Source: a virus. Taken from it: DNA of 64,000 nucleotides. Both the position numbers and the translations under genes were made by a program. Positions within the stretch are counted from its first letter, which is position 1. Each line of letters begins with the position of its first letter. Under the pieces are notes generated by a model. That model did not search any database and had not been told where the DNA came from. It saw only the letters and a program-made list of their open reading frames with translations. The stretch covers positions 124,001-188,000 of IMG/VR virus record IMGVR_UViG_3300027759_004177; one strand, written 5' to 3'. Of this stretch, positions 1 to 9,267 are shown piece after piece.

Positions 1-793
1 ATACTCTTTTTGTTTCTCTTATGACACTAGATCCACTGATGGCAGTTACGTTCAATAGGTATGTGGAACTATCAGCATCATATACTACTGTTCCACCAGT
101 GGCATTGACATTACTAAAATCACTGTGATCGTAGTATCTTGCTTTGCTGTCGAACAATGTGTATGGTTCGCTGACACGCAGTCTACCAAACGCATCAGTT
201 GATCCTGAGCCTAGGGTAAATGTACTGGTTCCTGTTAATGTAGCAGTTACATTGCCATCTACTGTAATACTGCCACCGCCATCAGCAATGTTTACATTAC
301 CGGTAACACCGGGCATTTGTGTAATGCTCACATTGCCAGTGATACCTGGCAGTTGACCAATGTTTACATTACCACTCACTCCTACGGTGCCTGTGATGGC
401 TGGTAGTGTTGTTATAGCAACTATGTTGCCCAAGATTGCAACGTTACCTGTGACGCTAACATTGCCTGTGATTGAGGGCAAGGTTGTTATACCAGTGATG
501 TTGCCCGTAACAGTAACATTAGCGTTGCCGGTTGTTACCCAAGGTGTTGTACCTTGATTGACAACCAACACATTGCCAACAAGATACACCGGTATACGTT
601 GTGCTTCGGTGTTGTTGACTCTAACAGCATCAAGTACATTGACATTACCACTTACTGTGATGTTGTCAGACCCAAGGGTCACACGTAGGTGTGGTTCACC
701 TGATGTATCATAGGTTAATGCTTTGTGAACATTTAATAGGTTAGGTTCATTGGGATGAACGTAGTTGGTGCTGTTAGGATTCTGTACGCCCAT
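1..793 (-). CDS. Repeat-rich virion (fibre/adhesin) protein, C-terminus cut by window edge
   Basis: An open minus-strand frame starts with ATG at 793 and runs off the left edge without a stop, so at least 264 residues are visible. It opens MGVQNPNSTNYV and then becomes a run of short repeats of the type GNVNI, GNVSI, GNVAI separated by about ten residues (TTLPAITG, QLPGITG), a pattern expected of a beta-solenoid. A non-repetitive part follows (GSTDAFGRLRVSEP). The start overlaps the stop of the preceding gene as TAATG, so it is probably translated by coupling within the late fibre operon. No enzymatic motif is seen. The call as a virion surface protein is inferred from repeats and neighbours. 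Confidence 0.7.
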   Translation of the reverse strand, partial: MGVQNPNSTNYVHPNEPNLLNVHKALTYDTSGEPHLRVTLGSDNITVSGNVNVLDAVRVNNTEAQRIPVYLVGNVLVVNQGTTPWVTTGNANVTVTGNITGITTLPSITGNVSVTGNVAILGNIVAITTLPAITGTVGVSGNVNIGQLPGITGNVSITQMPGVTGNVNIADGGGSITVDGNVTATLTGTSTFTLGSGSTDAFGRLRVSEPYTLFDSKARYYDHSDFSNVNATGGTVVYDADSSTYLLNVTAISGSSVIRETKRV

Positions 794-1674
794 TACACTT
801 TGATACCAATAAAGATTTGACTTTGTCTACCTGCCGCCCAGGTGTTGCTGTTAGTGGATCCGTATCCAGTGTTGATTGCTGAACGTGTACCAGCATCTAG
901 GGCTGATGCATCGTATGTTACCAATACCACAATGCGGCCACTGGCCACACTGGTCAGTGCCGATGACAATGCTGTTAAATTGGCAGGACTAATGTATGTA
1001 TCATATTGAGTGGCTGCTGTGACAACATCACCATATGAATCTAACACTACCAAGTTGTGGCCACGGCCATATGGGTTTGGTGCATCACCTTGACGTAGTA
1101 CTTCAATGTCGTTGACCACTACTCTAGCAGGTTGAAAACTGGGAACATCATAGGTTGATGATTCTGCATAAATCTTGTTGCCACTCACATACTGTGTGGT
1201 TGATATTGCTGTGGTTGTGCCAAATGCTTCGTAGAATGTAAAAGCACTGACAGTAGAAATCCATGGACGACCCACGGTTAATCCGCTGGTGTTGGGATTG
1301 TTAACTATGGCATTGTTGTTGTATTGTGTTGGCAACGCAGAAAGATCATAAGTTGCTCTTGCTTCACCACTGGCAACTCGGTCCAGGGCGGCCAAATCCA
1401 GTTTGGCTTTTTGTTTGAGTTCTTTGGTGGCAAGACGACCAATTTTATTGTTTGTACGCAGTCTAGTTCCAGAGACGATACCAAGACTGGACAATGTTGC
1501 TGATCCACTGGCCACGGATCCATTTAATACTATATCATACCAGGTGCTGTCAAAACCACGTGCTGAATTAACGGCTGTTTTTAATTGGTTGATAGTTTGA
1601 GCATTGTCGATAGTGTAACTGTCGTACAAAGCTGTGTTTAATAAACTTTGAACTGTGATGGTGATGTTGGCCAT
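793..1674 (-). CDS. Virion protein with ubiquitin-like N-terminus and ILEI/FAM3-like C-terminal domain
   Basis: This gene encodes 293 residues. Residues about 1-75 look like a beta-grasp fold: two strands (ITITVQSLL, SYTID), a helix (QTINQLKTAVNSA), a WYDIVLNG strand and an SLGIVSGTRL ending. A lysine-rich helix follows. Residues about 180-293 carry the pattern of the ILEI/FAM3 domain: VNDIEVLRQG, then GRGHNLVVLDSYGDVV, a YDTY turn, GRIVVLVTYDASAL, and a closing strand IFIGIKV. In animals that fold occurs in FAM3 cytokine-like proteins and the POMGNT1 stem, where it binds carbohydrate. A glycan-binding adhesin role here is inference. It is TAATG-coupled on both sides within the fibre operon. 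Confidence 0.6.
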   Translation of the reverse strand: MANITITVQSLLNTALYDSYTIDNAQTINQLKTAVNSARGFDSTWYDIVLNGSVASGSATLSSLGIVSGTRLRTNNKIGRLATKELKQKAKLDLAALDRVASGEARATYDLSALPTQYNNNAIVNNPNTSGLTVGRPWISTVSAFTFYEAFGTTTAISTTQYVSGNKIYAESSTYDVPSFQPARVVVNDIEVLRQGDAPNPYGRGHNLVVLDSYGDVVTAATQYDTYISPANLTALSSALTSVASGRIVVLVTYDASALDAGTRSAINTGYGSTNSNTWAAGRQSQIFIGIKV

Positions 1675-2042
1675 TAGCGGGCTCCTGCTTGGAATCCTGG
1701 ATACATGCTGGGAGCATTGGTACGAATGTCTGCGGGATTTTTACGACTGTGCATGTCATCACCACCTGGGAAAGCAGCACCAACGGGAGCGGTTACTTCG
1801 TTAGGCTCATTGGCATACTGTGTTTGTACACCGCAATCAGCTTCTGGCGCCTCTAATCCAGCCAACTGTTGGATCACTGCCAACAAGTCTGGTTCTGGTG
1901 ATTCTGGTTCCACGGCGATCTGCATCACAGGCTCATCTGGTGCAACAGCCAAGGCGGCAATGGCATCAGGAGCAGGTTGTGCAGGTGTATCTGTAGCATC
2001 TACTAGATCTAATACTCCGCGGATAATGTCTGTTATTCTCAT
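1674..2042 (-). CDS. Small acidic, proline-rich phage protein
   Basis: This 122-residue protein starts MRITDIIRGVLDLVDA and continues as a low-complexity stretch rich in Ala, Pro, Glu and Asp. A short C-terminal part carries KNPADIRTNAPSMYPGFQ. Its first residues resemble those of the proteins starting at 24191 and 30025 in this window (MRIRDII, MKIKDVI), a shared leader discussed under findings. It lies between two fibre genes and overlaps the next gene as TAATG. I do not recognise a family; a virion assembly or head/tail accessory role is inferred from position only. Confidence 0.55.
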   Translation of the reverse strand: MRITDIIRGVLDLVDATDTPAQPAPDAIAALAVAPDEPVMQIAVEPESPEPDLLAVIQQLAGLEAPEADCGVQTQYANEPNEVTAPVGAAFPGGDDMHSRKNPADIRTNAPSMYPGFQAGAR

Positions 2043-2056
2043 ATTGTACTTATTGG

Positions 2057-4477
2057 TTAAAAGCCAGCGGCTTTGAGTCTTGCTGCCAATTGATCTAAAG
2101 CACCACCAACTGTGCTCACATTTGATGTCCAGTTTTGATAGTTGGCCATGGTGTAACTCACATTGGTCAATACTGTTAAACTACGTGCTGTGATGTTTCC
2201 TACGTTGGCATTGCCTGAAGTGTAGTTGAACTCAATAAACTTGTTGTCAAAGGTATCATCATTTTTGTAGATACCAAAGTGTGAATGTGGGCCTGTGCCG
2301 CGATTGTCTGTTCCGGTGCTGGCAGCGTCCCACCAAGCATAACCTAAAATAGTACTGCCACGCTGTGTGCCAGTGTTGTTTCTAAAGTCGATACTGATGT
2401 TGCCGGTGTTGTCTCCGGTACCAGGGCTACCATCACCAATGTGCAACCAGTATCCAGGATTGGTATTGTTGATACCGGTGTAGTCTTGTATGGCTATTTC
2501 GCCAGAACCGGCCGAGTTTAAGATAATGCCATTGCTTGCTCCACCTGCTGTACCAATTGTGGTGTCTGAGAATGTCAGGTTACCTGCTGTGGTAAATGAT
2601 GAGCTGTAGTTTGTACCATTGGCCCAGAATATTCCGCTGGATGTTATGATATTGCCTAGATTGGCCAGGCCGAACGCATCCACAGTACGGATGTTGCCCA
2701 CAATGGCTTGGTCGTAGATCAGGGCTGTGTTGGAAGCTATATTACCGGTTTCGGTTAGTGGTGTTTGTACGCTGGTTCCTGCCAAAATAAAAGTTGCGGA
2801 TTGTATATTACCACTAGTGAATAATTGTTTCCACTGCTTGCTGGCGCTACCAATACTGTACGTGTTATTAGTTACTGGAATCAAATTGCCCACAATGGCA
2901 CTCAAGTTGGCCACCGGAGCTATCAACACATTCGACGCTGTGATGTTGGCACGTAGGTTACCAATTTCCACGTTGGCGGCTGTGGTATTTGCTGTAGTAA
3001 TTAAGTTGAAGGACGTGATCGTGGCATTGGCAGCTGTGATGTTGGCACGTAGACTATTAATTTGTACGTTGGCCGCTGTGATGTTGGCACGTAGGCTACC
3101 AATCTCTACATTGGCCGAAGCTACATTGGCATTTACAACTGTTATTGCTGTGCTTTGTGTAGCAGCATTGGCAAACAAAGTAGTAATATTAGTAGTTGCT
3201 GTGCCAAGATTGGCATTGATAGTATCAATTTGTACAGCCTGTGTTACAGCGTTGGCTGTCCAGGCTGAGGTCACTGTGTCAACATAACTCTTCATGCCAG
3301 TGTTGGCTGTGATGATGGCCGCATTGGCAGCTGTAATGTTGGCACGTAGGTTATTTGTGTCTGTATATCCGGTGGCAATGTTAGTTGTGGCTGTACCCAG
3401 ATTAGCGTCTAAGGTAACTATTCTGGCATTGGCAGCAGTTACATTGGCATTGATTGCAACAACTGAAGGTAAATTGGCCTGCAAGCTGGCCACATTCGTT
3501 TGTAAACCGACGATGTTGGTAGTAGCTGTGCCAAGATTGGCATCGATGGTGTTGAGCTGACTGCCTTGTGCGACTGCGTTAGCAGACAACGCAATTAATT
3601 CAGCAACCTGAACTTGTGCATTGGCCTGCAAGGCTGCAATGGTCACTTGTTGTGCCACAGTATTGGCTGTCAGTGTACCAAGGGTGTCTGCTTGTGCAGC
3701 AGCATTTACTGTAAGTACCGCCAACGATAGGGATTGTGTAGCAGCGTTGGCAGTTAGAGTGTCTAAGGTTGCGGCTTGCGTGGCCGCATTGGCCAACAGG
3801 GAGGTAATATTTGTTGTGGCTGTGCCCAAGTTGGCATCCAGGGTAACTATTCTGGCATTGGCAGCAGTGACTCTATTGGTATTGGTTGAGATGTCAGTGC
3901 TTTGTGTGGCAGAATTGGCCAACAGAGTGGTAATATTTGTTGTGGCAGTACCTAGGTTAGCATTAATAGCTATGTTGGCCGATATCAAACTGGTCACGCT
4001 GGTATTGACACCGCCCAAGTTTGCTTCAATATTTTGTATGCGTAGATTAGCCGCAGTGACATTGGCATTGATTTGCGCCACATTGGCATTGACCGGTGCA
4101 AGTGTATTGCCAGAAACTATCAATGCATTGGCAATACTGGCAATATTACTGGATAAATTTGCACTGACCTGGGCATACACATTGGCAGTGATGTTACTGG
4201 TGGTTGTTGCGTACAAGGTATTGGCGTAAACATTGGCTGCAGTGGTTTGAGCAATAACGTTGGCCAAGCTGGCAGCGCCTAAAATATCATTTGTATACAG
4301 CGTGATGTTGCCTGTGCGTCCAGCCACAGTTCTTACTGGTGCATCAACGGTGATATTGGCATTACCTGCGGTAATATTAGCAAAATTTAAATTGATTATT
4401 TCAAATGCGTGTCTTAGCGTGTCACCCGTTAAATCGTTTGGAGCGGCACCTAAGTAGACGTTTGCAAAAGTACTCAT
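2057..4477 (-). CDS. Giant repetitive tail fibre protein
   Basis: This 806-residue protein begins MSTFANVYLGAAPNDLTGDTL, the kind of short head domain seen in T4-like fibre proteins. From about residue 60 to 520 it is built from degenerate repeats of the form ANxTAANARIVTLDANLGTA and TTNITxLxANAATQ, with regular spacing of small and hydrophobic residues suggesting a trimeric coiled or beta-rich shaft. The last 250 residues are non-repetitive (IGSASKQWKQLF, then glycine/asparagine-rich segments) and are the likely receptor-binding end. An ATAAATAC late-type box lies about 21 bases upstream of the ATG. Related repeats occur in the genes at 5898-8153 and 33598-35184. Confidence 0.85.
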   Translation of the reverse strand: MSTFANVYLGAAPNDLTGDTLRHAFEIINLNFANITAGNANITVDAPVRTVAGRTGNITLYTNDILGAASLANVIAQTTAANVYANTLYATTTSNITANVYAQVSANLSSNIASIANALIVSGNTLAPVNANVAQINANVTAANLRIQNIEANLGGVNTSVTSLISANIAINANLGTATTNITTLLANSATQSTDISTNTNRVTAANARIVTLDANLGTATTNITSLLANAATQAATLDTLTANAATQSLSLAVLTVNAAAQADTLGTLTANTVAQQVTIAALQANAQVQVAELIALSANAVAQGSQLNTIDANLGTATTNIVGLQTNVASLQANLPSVVAINANVTAANARIVTLDANLGTATTNIATGYTDTNNLRANITAANAAIITANTGMKSYVDTVTSAWTANAVTQAVQIDTINANLGTATTNITTLFANAATQSTAITVVNANVASANVEIGSLRANITAANVQINSLRANITAANATITSFNLITTANTTAANVEIGNLRANITASNVLIAPVANLSAIVGNLIPVTNNTYSIGSASKQWKQLFTSGNIQSATFILAGTSVQTPLTETGNIASNTALIYDQAIVGNIRTVDAFGLANLGNIITSSGIFWANGTNYSSSFTTAGNLTFSDTTIGTAGGASNGIILNSAGSGEIAIQDYTGINNTNPGYWLHIGDGSPGTGDNTGNISIDFRNNTGTQRGSTILGYAWWDAASTGTDNRGTGPHSHFGIYKNDDTFDNKFIEFNYTSGNANVGNITARSLTVLTNVSYTMANYQNWTSNVSTVGGALDQLAARLKAAGF

Positions 4478-4498
4478 TGTTTTAACCCTATTATAGAG

Positions 4499-4506
4499 TA
4501 TTTATC
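4499..4506 (-). promoter_or_regulatory. T4-type late promoter box
   Basis: Minus-strand GATAAATA, followed by C, matches the T4 late consensus TATAAATA except for the first base. It sits about 21 bases upstream of the ATG at 4477 in the short gap between two fibre genes. Confidence 0.6.
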
Positions 4507-4508
4507 GA

Positions 4509-5894
4509 TTAGTACGTTTGTTTCCACCCCGTTATGGTCTTGGTCCAGATAGCTTTGACGTTTGACCAGGTATTTGTGGCAGTTTTTACCTTGACATTGG
4601 CTACATAACCCCAGGTATCGGCGGCTGTTTTAACAGTTGTTCCGCCACTGGATACCATTTGATAAACTACATTACCGTATGGAACACCTACACCAGTTAC
4701 TGGATCCCAATTAGAACTTGCGGCGTATCCTGTAGTTAACAGGCTTGCATTATTTCCTGTTAAAATATCGTAGTACGCATTGAGATTTCCGTATAGTATA
4801 GGATGTATAGCATTAGGTATCGGACGTCGACTAGTTAAAGACGTATATCTAGCAAACATACCAGCCATAATAGGTGCGGCAGCACTTGTCCCAGACACAG
4901 ACTCAACTCTACCTATGTTATTTCCGCTATAAGTCATCCATACTCCGTAGGCGTTCATAGCTGCGGCAATATCTGGTACACCACGACCAATATCAGAACT
5001 TATAGTACCGCTAGTTAATGTAATATTTGGCCCATAAGAAGAATTAGAAGCAAAATATTTTCTATAGGTTAATCCATTTTGCCAAGTTGGTACTGCAATC
5101 ATTGAACTTATACCACCCGAACCACCAAAACCCGGTGTATTACCAATTTGACTATTATTATAAACTGTTTCGTTTGAACGTAACGTATTACCAGAAAATA
5201 CCGATAAATTGGTGCCTCCCACTGCTATCACATTGTGATTAGTTGATGGATAGTCTACTGTTACAATATTTCCAGTTAGTGTGGCAGAACTACCATAATC
5301 TCCAGCAGCTATAAAAACTGTAATTCCCTTAGCAGAAGCATTTGACAACGGTACTGCTAAAAAATCTCCGCAGTAATAATTTGGATATACGTTACTGTAA
5401 ATTTCTCCAAGGCCCCAACTAATGGTAATGATATCACAATCTTCATCCACTGCTCGTTGTATAGCATTACCAAAACTACTAGTTCTATTGGTAATGTTTG
5501 CTAACGTAACATTAGAACTATATGTAATGGAATTGTTATTGCCTTTATACAATACAATATTAGCTTTTGGGACCATACTAGCAACACATACTAAATCTAA
5601 CATATTTTCTACATCGTTGCTAACGCCATTATAACTATTAGTAGCACCATCAACACCAACAAATGTTACAGTGGGTGCCGTTAAACTTATATTTGCTAAT
5701 GATTTACTAAGATCACTTTGACTAAACCCGCCGTCTAGACTAATAATACCAACTTTAACATTGGCTCCGGTGTTAATAGGAATATTGTATGCTGTTGCTA
5801 CCTTAGGTCCAGTAAGTAAGGAACCCTCGCTAATGCTACTAGCGTGTGGTAATGCTTCAACTGAAGTTATATACGAGGATACGTTAGCTATCAT
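4509..5894 (-). CDS. Sedolisin-like (S53) serine-carboxyl peptidase in the fibre cluster
   Basis: This 461-residue protein has the ordered landmarks of the sedolisin family. The acid pair E96 and D100 is in VENMLD, the oxyanion Asp D199 in AAGDYGSS, and the nucleophile S337 in SGTSAAAP. The C-terminal calcium-site elements are D376-I377 (YYDIL) and NWDPVTGVGVP. Upstream are the structural signatures ISWGLGE and GVPDIAA. Known sedolisins carry a long N-terminal propeptide and a signal peptide; neither is present, and the catalytic fold starts around residue 25. After residue 420 a short tail of W-containing repeats (TWGYVANVKVKTATNTW) resembles a phage fibre attachment module. It lies between two giant fibre genes, so a virion-borne enzyme that cuts a host surface or fibre protein is inferred. 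Confidence 0.82.
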   Translation of the reverse strand: MIANVSSYITSVEALPHASSISEGSLLTGPKVATAYNIPINTGANVKVGIISLDGGFSQSDLSKSLANISLTAPTVTFVGVDGATNSYNGVSNDVENMLDLVCVASMVPKANIVLYKGNNNSITYSSNVTLANITNRTSSFGNAIQRAVDEDCDIITISWGLGEIYSNVYPNYYCGDFLAVPLSNASAKGITVFIAAGDYGSSATLTGNIVTVDYPSTNHNVIAVGGTNLSVFSGNTLRSNETVYNNSQIGNTPGFGGSGGISSMIAVPTWQNGLTYRKYFASNSSYGPNITLTSGTISSDIGRGVPDIAAAMNAYGVWMTYSGNNIGRVESVSGTSAAAPIMAGMFARYTSLTSRRPIPNAIHPILYGNLNAYYDILTGNNASLLTTGYAASSNWDPVTGVGVPYGNVVYQMVSSGGTTVKTAADTWGYVANVKVKTATNTWSNVKAIWTKTITGWKQTY

Positions 5895-5897
5895 GTC

Positions 5898-8153
5898 TTA
5901 AAATGTCTGATACCAAATATCGCCAATGTTACCTTGTGTGATTGAGGGTGCGTAACTGTTGACGTAAACATTACGAGCCACGTTGGATGTCATAGCAACA
6001 TTACCACGACTGTATACCAATCCAGTTGCGGTCAAACTGCTAGCATACAAGTTTCCGTTGTAACTGTTCAAATAACCAAACACATTAGCATTGCCAAAAC
6101 TGCCTGCGCCAAATGCGAGATTGGCGTAGGTTTGATATGCACCCAAGTTGGCCGTAATTGCATTAATGCTTGTTTGCTGTGTTGCTGAGTTGGCATTGGC
6201 AAAAGTTTGATATGCCGCCAGTCCAGTTGTAATAGTACCAATACTGGTACTCTGACTCACAGCATTGGCATTGGCAAAAGTTTGATATGCACCCAGGTTA
6301 GCATTAATAGATGCTAACGAAGCATTGACCACAGTTTGATGTAAACCCAAGTTGGCATTGATTGTGTTGATACTGGTTGTTTGTGTGGCAGCATTGGCAT
6401 TGGCCGCAGTCAGGTACCCAGTCCAGGTTGGGTTAGTTGGTAGATACGCGGCCACGTTGGCATTGCTGTAAGTGGCACCAGCAAATGCTACATTGGCGTA
6501 ATTGTAGAACGCACCAACATTGGCTGACAGCGTTGCAGAAGCTGTGTTGGCATAGGTCTGATAAGCACCAATGTTGGCGTTAACAGCAACAATTTGTGCA
6601 TATTGAGTTGCGGCATTGCTGAACAATGTGGTTACACTTGTTGCCAGGCCAGACACATTGGCATTGGCAAATGTCTGATACGCACTGATATTGGCGTTGT
6701 TGGTAGATACCAAACTTGCAATTACAAGGTTGGCAGCTGTGATGTTGGCACGTAAGGCATTGGTTTCTGTTAAGCCAGTGGCAATGTTTGTGGTAGCAGT
6801 ACCAAGGTTGGCATCTAGGTATCGTATGTTACCGTGCTGGGTGGCAGCATTGGCAGTCAAGTTGGCCAAGGTTGATGCTTGAACTCCAGCATTGCTCAAC
6901 AACAATCCATTGACTGTAGTAGCAATTGATCCAAGATTGGCATCAATGGTGTTGATACTGGTTGCTTGTGTTGCGGCATTGGCCGTCAAGTTGGCCAAGG
7001 TTGAACCTTGTGTGGCTGCATTACTTAATAGCGTAGAAATATTAGCGGCAAAGCCACCAACGTTGGCATCCAAGCTGGTCACACGAGCATTGGCCGCAAT
7101 CATATTGGCCTGTAAACTAGAAATGTTTATGGTAGCAGTTCCAAGATTGGCCTTGGTAGTTACGTTGTCAGCACTCAATGGATTCAGTATATTAGATACC
7201 AGTGTACCAATGTTGGCGTCGATGAATACAATGCGAGCATTGGCTGCTGTTACATTGGCATTGATTGTGTTGATGCTGGTGTGTTGAGTAGCAGAGTTGG
7301 CATTGGCATAAATTTGATATGCACCCAGGTTGGCTTGTATGCTACCAATAGCAGAGTTAGCATAGGTTTGATACACACCCAAGTTGGCGTTAATTGTGTT
7401 AAGGACATTTGCTTGTGAAGCCGCATTGGCATTGGCTGTGGTCAAATAACCAGTCCAAGTTGGGTTGGTAGGCAAGTACGCAGCCACCGTGGCGTTGCCA
7501 TAAGTTCCGCCGCTGAATGTGGCATTGGCATAGGTCTGGAACGCACCCAAGTTGGCCGTAATGGTATTGGAGTAAGTTTGGAACGCACCCAGGTTAGAAT
7601 TGATAGCATTGACTTGTACCGCTTGTGTTACAGCATTGCTGGACAATGTGGACACGTTTGAAGTCAGCGTTGTGATGTTGGCATTGATTGGAGCCAACAA
7701 GTTTCCAGAGTTAAGAGAAGCTGTGACAGTTTCTACCACGTTGGCAGCCAAATTGGCAGTCACTCTGGCATCAACATAGGTTTTCATGGCCAAGTTGGCA
7801 GTAACAATAGCGGCATTGGTTGCTGTTAATCTAGCATTGAGTACGGAATTGGTTGGGAAATTTGCTTGAAGATAAACGTTGGAAGCGACGCCCGGTATGT
7901 CGCTGAGACTTAGTATAAGGTTCCCGCCAGTTAACGTTTTTGGTTGTCCATTGACCATGGTGATGGTTCTGGGCAACACCGTGGTACCATTGTTGATATC
8001 GTATAAAGCAGCATTAATTTGTGCCACTAGGGTTTTACTACCAGTACCTAGATTGTATGCAGGAGTAACTCCCAATAGTTGCCACAACCTTGCATTGGTC
8101 ATTGCTGTGGATGGTGATGGTACTGTGCCTAGTGATATGTTTGCTATGGTCAT
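5898..8153 (-). CDS. Giant repetitive tail fibre protein
   Basis: This 751-residue protein starts MTIANISLGTVPSPSTAMTN, followed by a compact head (residues 1-110). A long shaft then carries repeats such as SINTINANLGAYQTYAN, AATQxTSI and NARIVFIDANIG. Two copies of a module containing AAYLPTNPTWTGYL lie about 340 residues apart (near 7450-7500 and 6400-6480), showing internal duplication. The C-terminal 70 residues (YNGNLYASSLTATGLVYSRG, ending NIGDIWYQTF) are unique and likely form the tip. A late-type box at 8176-8183 precedes it. It is the first gene of a late unit running through 1 kb. Confidence 0.85.
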   Translation of the reverse strand: MTIANISLGTVPSPSTAMTNARLWQLLGVTPAYNLGTGSKTLVAQINAALYDINNGTTVLPRTITMVNGQPKTLTGGNLILSLSDIPGVASNVYLQANFPTNSVLNARLTATNAAIVTANLAMKTYVDARVTANLAANVVETVTASLNSGNLLAPINANITTLTSNVSTLSSNAVTQAVQVNAINSNLGAFQTYSNTITANLGAFQTYANATFSGGTYGNATVAAYLPTNPTWTGYLTTANANAASQANVLNTINANLGVYQTYANSAIGSIQANLGAYQIYANANSATQHTSINTINANVTAANARIVFIDANIGTLVSNILNPLSADNVTTKANLGTATINISSLQANMIAANARVTSLDANVGGFAANISTLLSNAATQGSTLANLTANAATQATSINTIDANLGSIATTVNGLLLSNAGVQASTLANLTANAATQHGNIRYLDANLGTATTNIATGLTETNALRANITAANLVIASLVSTNNANISAYQTFANANVSGLATSVTTLFSNAATQYAQIVAVNANIGAYQTYANTASATLSANVGAFYNYANVAFAGATYSNANVAAYLPTNPTWTGYLTAANANAATQTTSINTINANLGLHQTVVNASLASINANLGAYQTFANANAVSQSTSIGTITTGLAAYQTFANANSATQQTSINAITANLGAYQTYANLAFGAGSFGNANVFGYLNSYNGNLYASSLTATGLVYSRGNVAMTSNVARNVYVNSYAPSITQGNIGDIWYQTF

Positions 8154-8175
8154 TGCTTTAACCTTGTTATTTGTG

Positions 8176-8183
8176 TATTTATG
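8176..8183 (-). promoter_or_regulatory. T4-type late promoter box
   Basis: Minus-strand CATAAATA followed by C, about 22 bases upstream of the fibre gene ATG at 8153 and just downstream of an intrinsic terminator, so the late fibre unit is insulated from the early unit above it. Confidence 0.6.
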
Positions 8184-8195
8184 GTAAAAAGCAGA

Positions 8196-8216
8196 AAGCC
8201 CGCACTTGGCGGGCTT
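8196..8216 (-). terminator. Rho-independent terminator of the UV endonuclease unit
   Basis: An eight-pair stem with core AGCCCGC/GCGGGCT and a five-base loop is followed on the minus strand by TTCTGCTTTTT. It lies 20 bases beyond the stop of the gene at 8236-9267. Confidence 0.85.
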
Positions 8217-8235
8217 GGTGTAAGTGGTATAGTAT

Positions 8236-9267
8236 TTACATGCCTAGCTGTTTTGCACGTTCATAAACCTGAGCACTGGCTAGATTTTTGCCTTTTGATT
8301 CGCATTGTATGTCAAAATCTTCCCAAAATGTCAATGCCCAGTCTGTGGTTGCTTGATTCCAGTAAAAGTCTGAGTGAGCTCGCATCTTTTGTTTCTTGTA
8401 GCCCGACTCTAACAGCACAGCATGGTCCGGCGCAGAATCCACAGGATGGTCCACCAGCACATCTTCTCTGCTGACACTATAATGCATGGCTGGACGTACA
8501 CCACGCCACGAATCAATTATGCCCTTAACTCTATCATCGGTGGGTTGTATATATTCACCTGTACGTATCCAGTGGTGGTGTATGTCAAGAACCAATGCAC
8601 AGTCTTGGGCAAGTTCAAGGCTGCTGTCGACTCCCCAGGCATTTTCGTCGTTTTCGATTGTAATACAGTTTCTTGCTTCGGGAGATAACCGTCTGAGGGC
8701 ATCTCGAATACCGGCTGGACCGCGTTTACCCGAGATGTGGACATTGATCTTGAAGTCTTGAAACGTCCGACCGTATCCCATCCATCTGACCATATCTGCA
8801 TGATATTCAAACTCCTGTATTGATCTTTCTACAATGCCGGGATTCTCACTTGCCAGCACACAAAACTGTCCTGGATGAAACGATAAACGCACATCTAGTC
8901 TACGTGCTGTTTCACCAATGGGTGCAAAGATGCGTTCTAAATGGTCCTGTATTGATCTATCTTGCCACCAGTCAATCCAATCTTTTTCAGTGTAGCCTTG
9001 TAGCATTTCACTACCCAGTCGCACCATGCGTCGTTCTGGTGGTAGTGTGGCCACACGCTCGATCAGTTTTACAGCCGCAACAGCGTTGTGATTCATGATG
9101 TCCCACTGACGCTGTTCCGCTTCAAGTGGATGCTCACGCAACCAACGCATGGTGGTGCTACGTCCATTGAGATCGCGATCTACAGCATTGACTTTCATAC
9201 CGCCACATTCGCTGGGGTCATTGAGCCATTTGCAACAGAAACCAATACGCTTGAGTTTAGTGGACAA
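8236..9267 (-). CDS. uvsE: UV damage endonuclease (UvdE/UvsE family)
   Basis: Homology begins at KLKRIGFCCKWLNDP and runs to the end, covering about 343 residues, the usual size for UvdE. This TIM-barrel enzyme nicks DNA 5' of UV photoproducts. Visible family signatures are RLSFHPGQFCVLASEN, the metal-ligand strands INVHISGKRG and ITIENDENAWG, LVLDIHHHW and MHYSVSRE. The frame stays open further upstream, but that part lies inside the preceding gene. I prefer the TTG at 9267, which follows AGGAG by four bases and gives an 11-base overlap; GTG codons slightly further upstream are alternatives. A terminator follows the stop. Phage-borne repair of UV damage fits a sunlit aquatic habitat (inference). 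Confidence 0.9.
   Translation of the reverse strand: MSTKLKRIGFCCKWLNDPSECGGMKVNAVDRDLNGRSTTMRWLREHPLEAEQRQWDIMNHNAVAAVKLIERVATLPPERRMVRLGSEMLQGYTEKDWIDWWQDRSIQDHLERIFAPIGETARRLDVRLSFHPGQFCVLASENPGIVERSIQEFEYHADMVRWMGYGRTFQDFKINVHISGKRGPAGIRDALRRLSPEARNCITIENDENAWGVDSSLELAQDCALVLDIHHHWIRTGEYIQPTDDRVKGIIDSWRGVRPAMHYSVSREDVLVDHPVDSAPDHAVLLESGYKKQKMRAHSDFYWNQATTDWALTFWEDFDIQCESKGKNLASAQVYERAKQLGM

Noticed and set aside
2727-4457. Long plus-strand frames opposite the fibre gene (Val/Ala/Leu-rich)
   Set aside because: They are shadows of the repetitive minus-strand fibre gene; the composition follows from the complement of Asn/Ala/Thr codons and no start signals are present.
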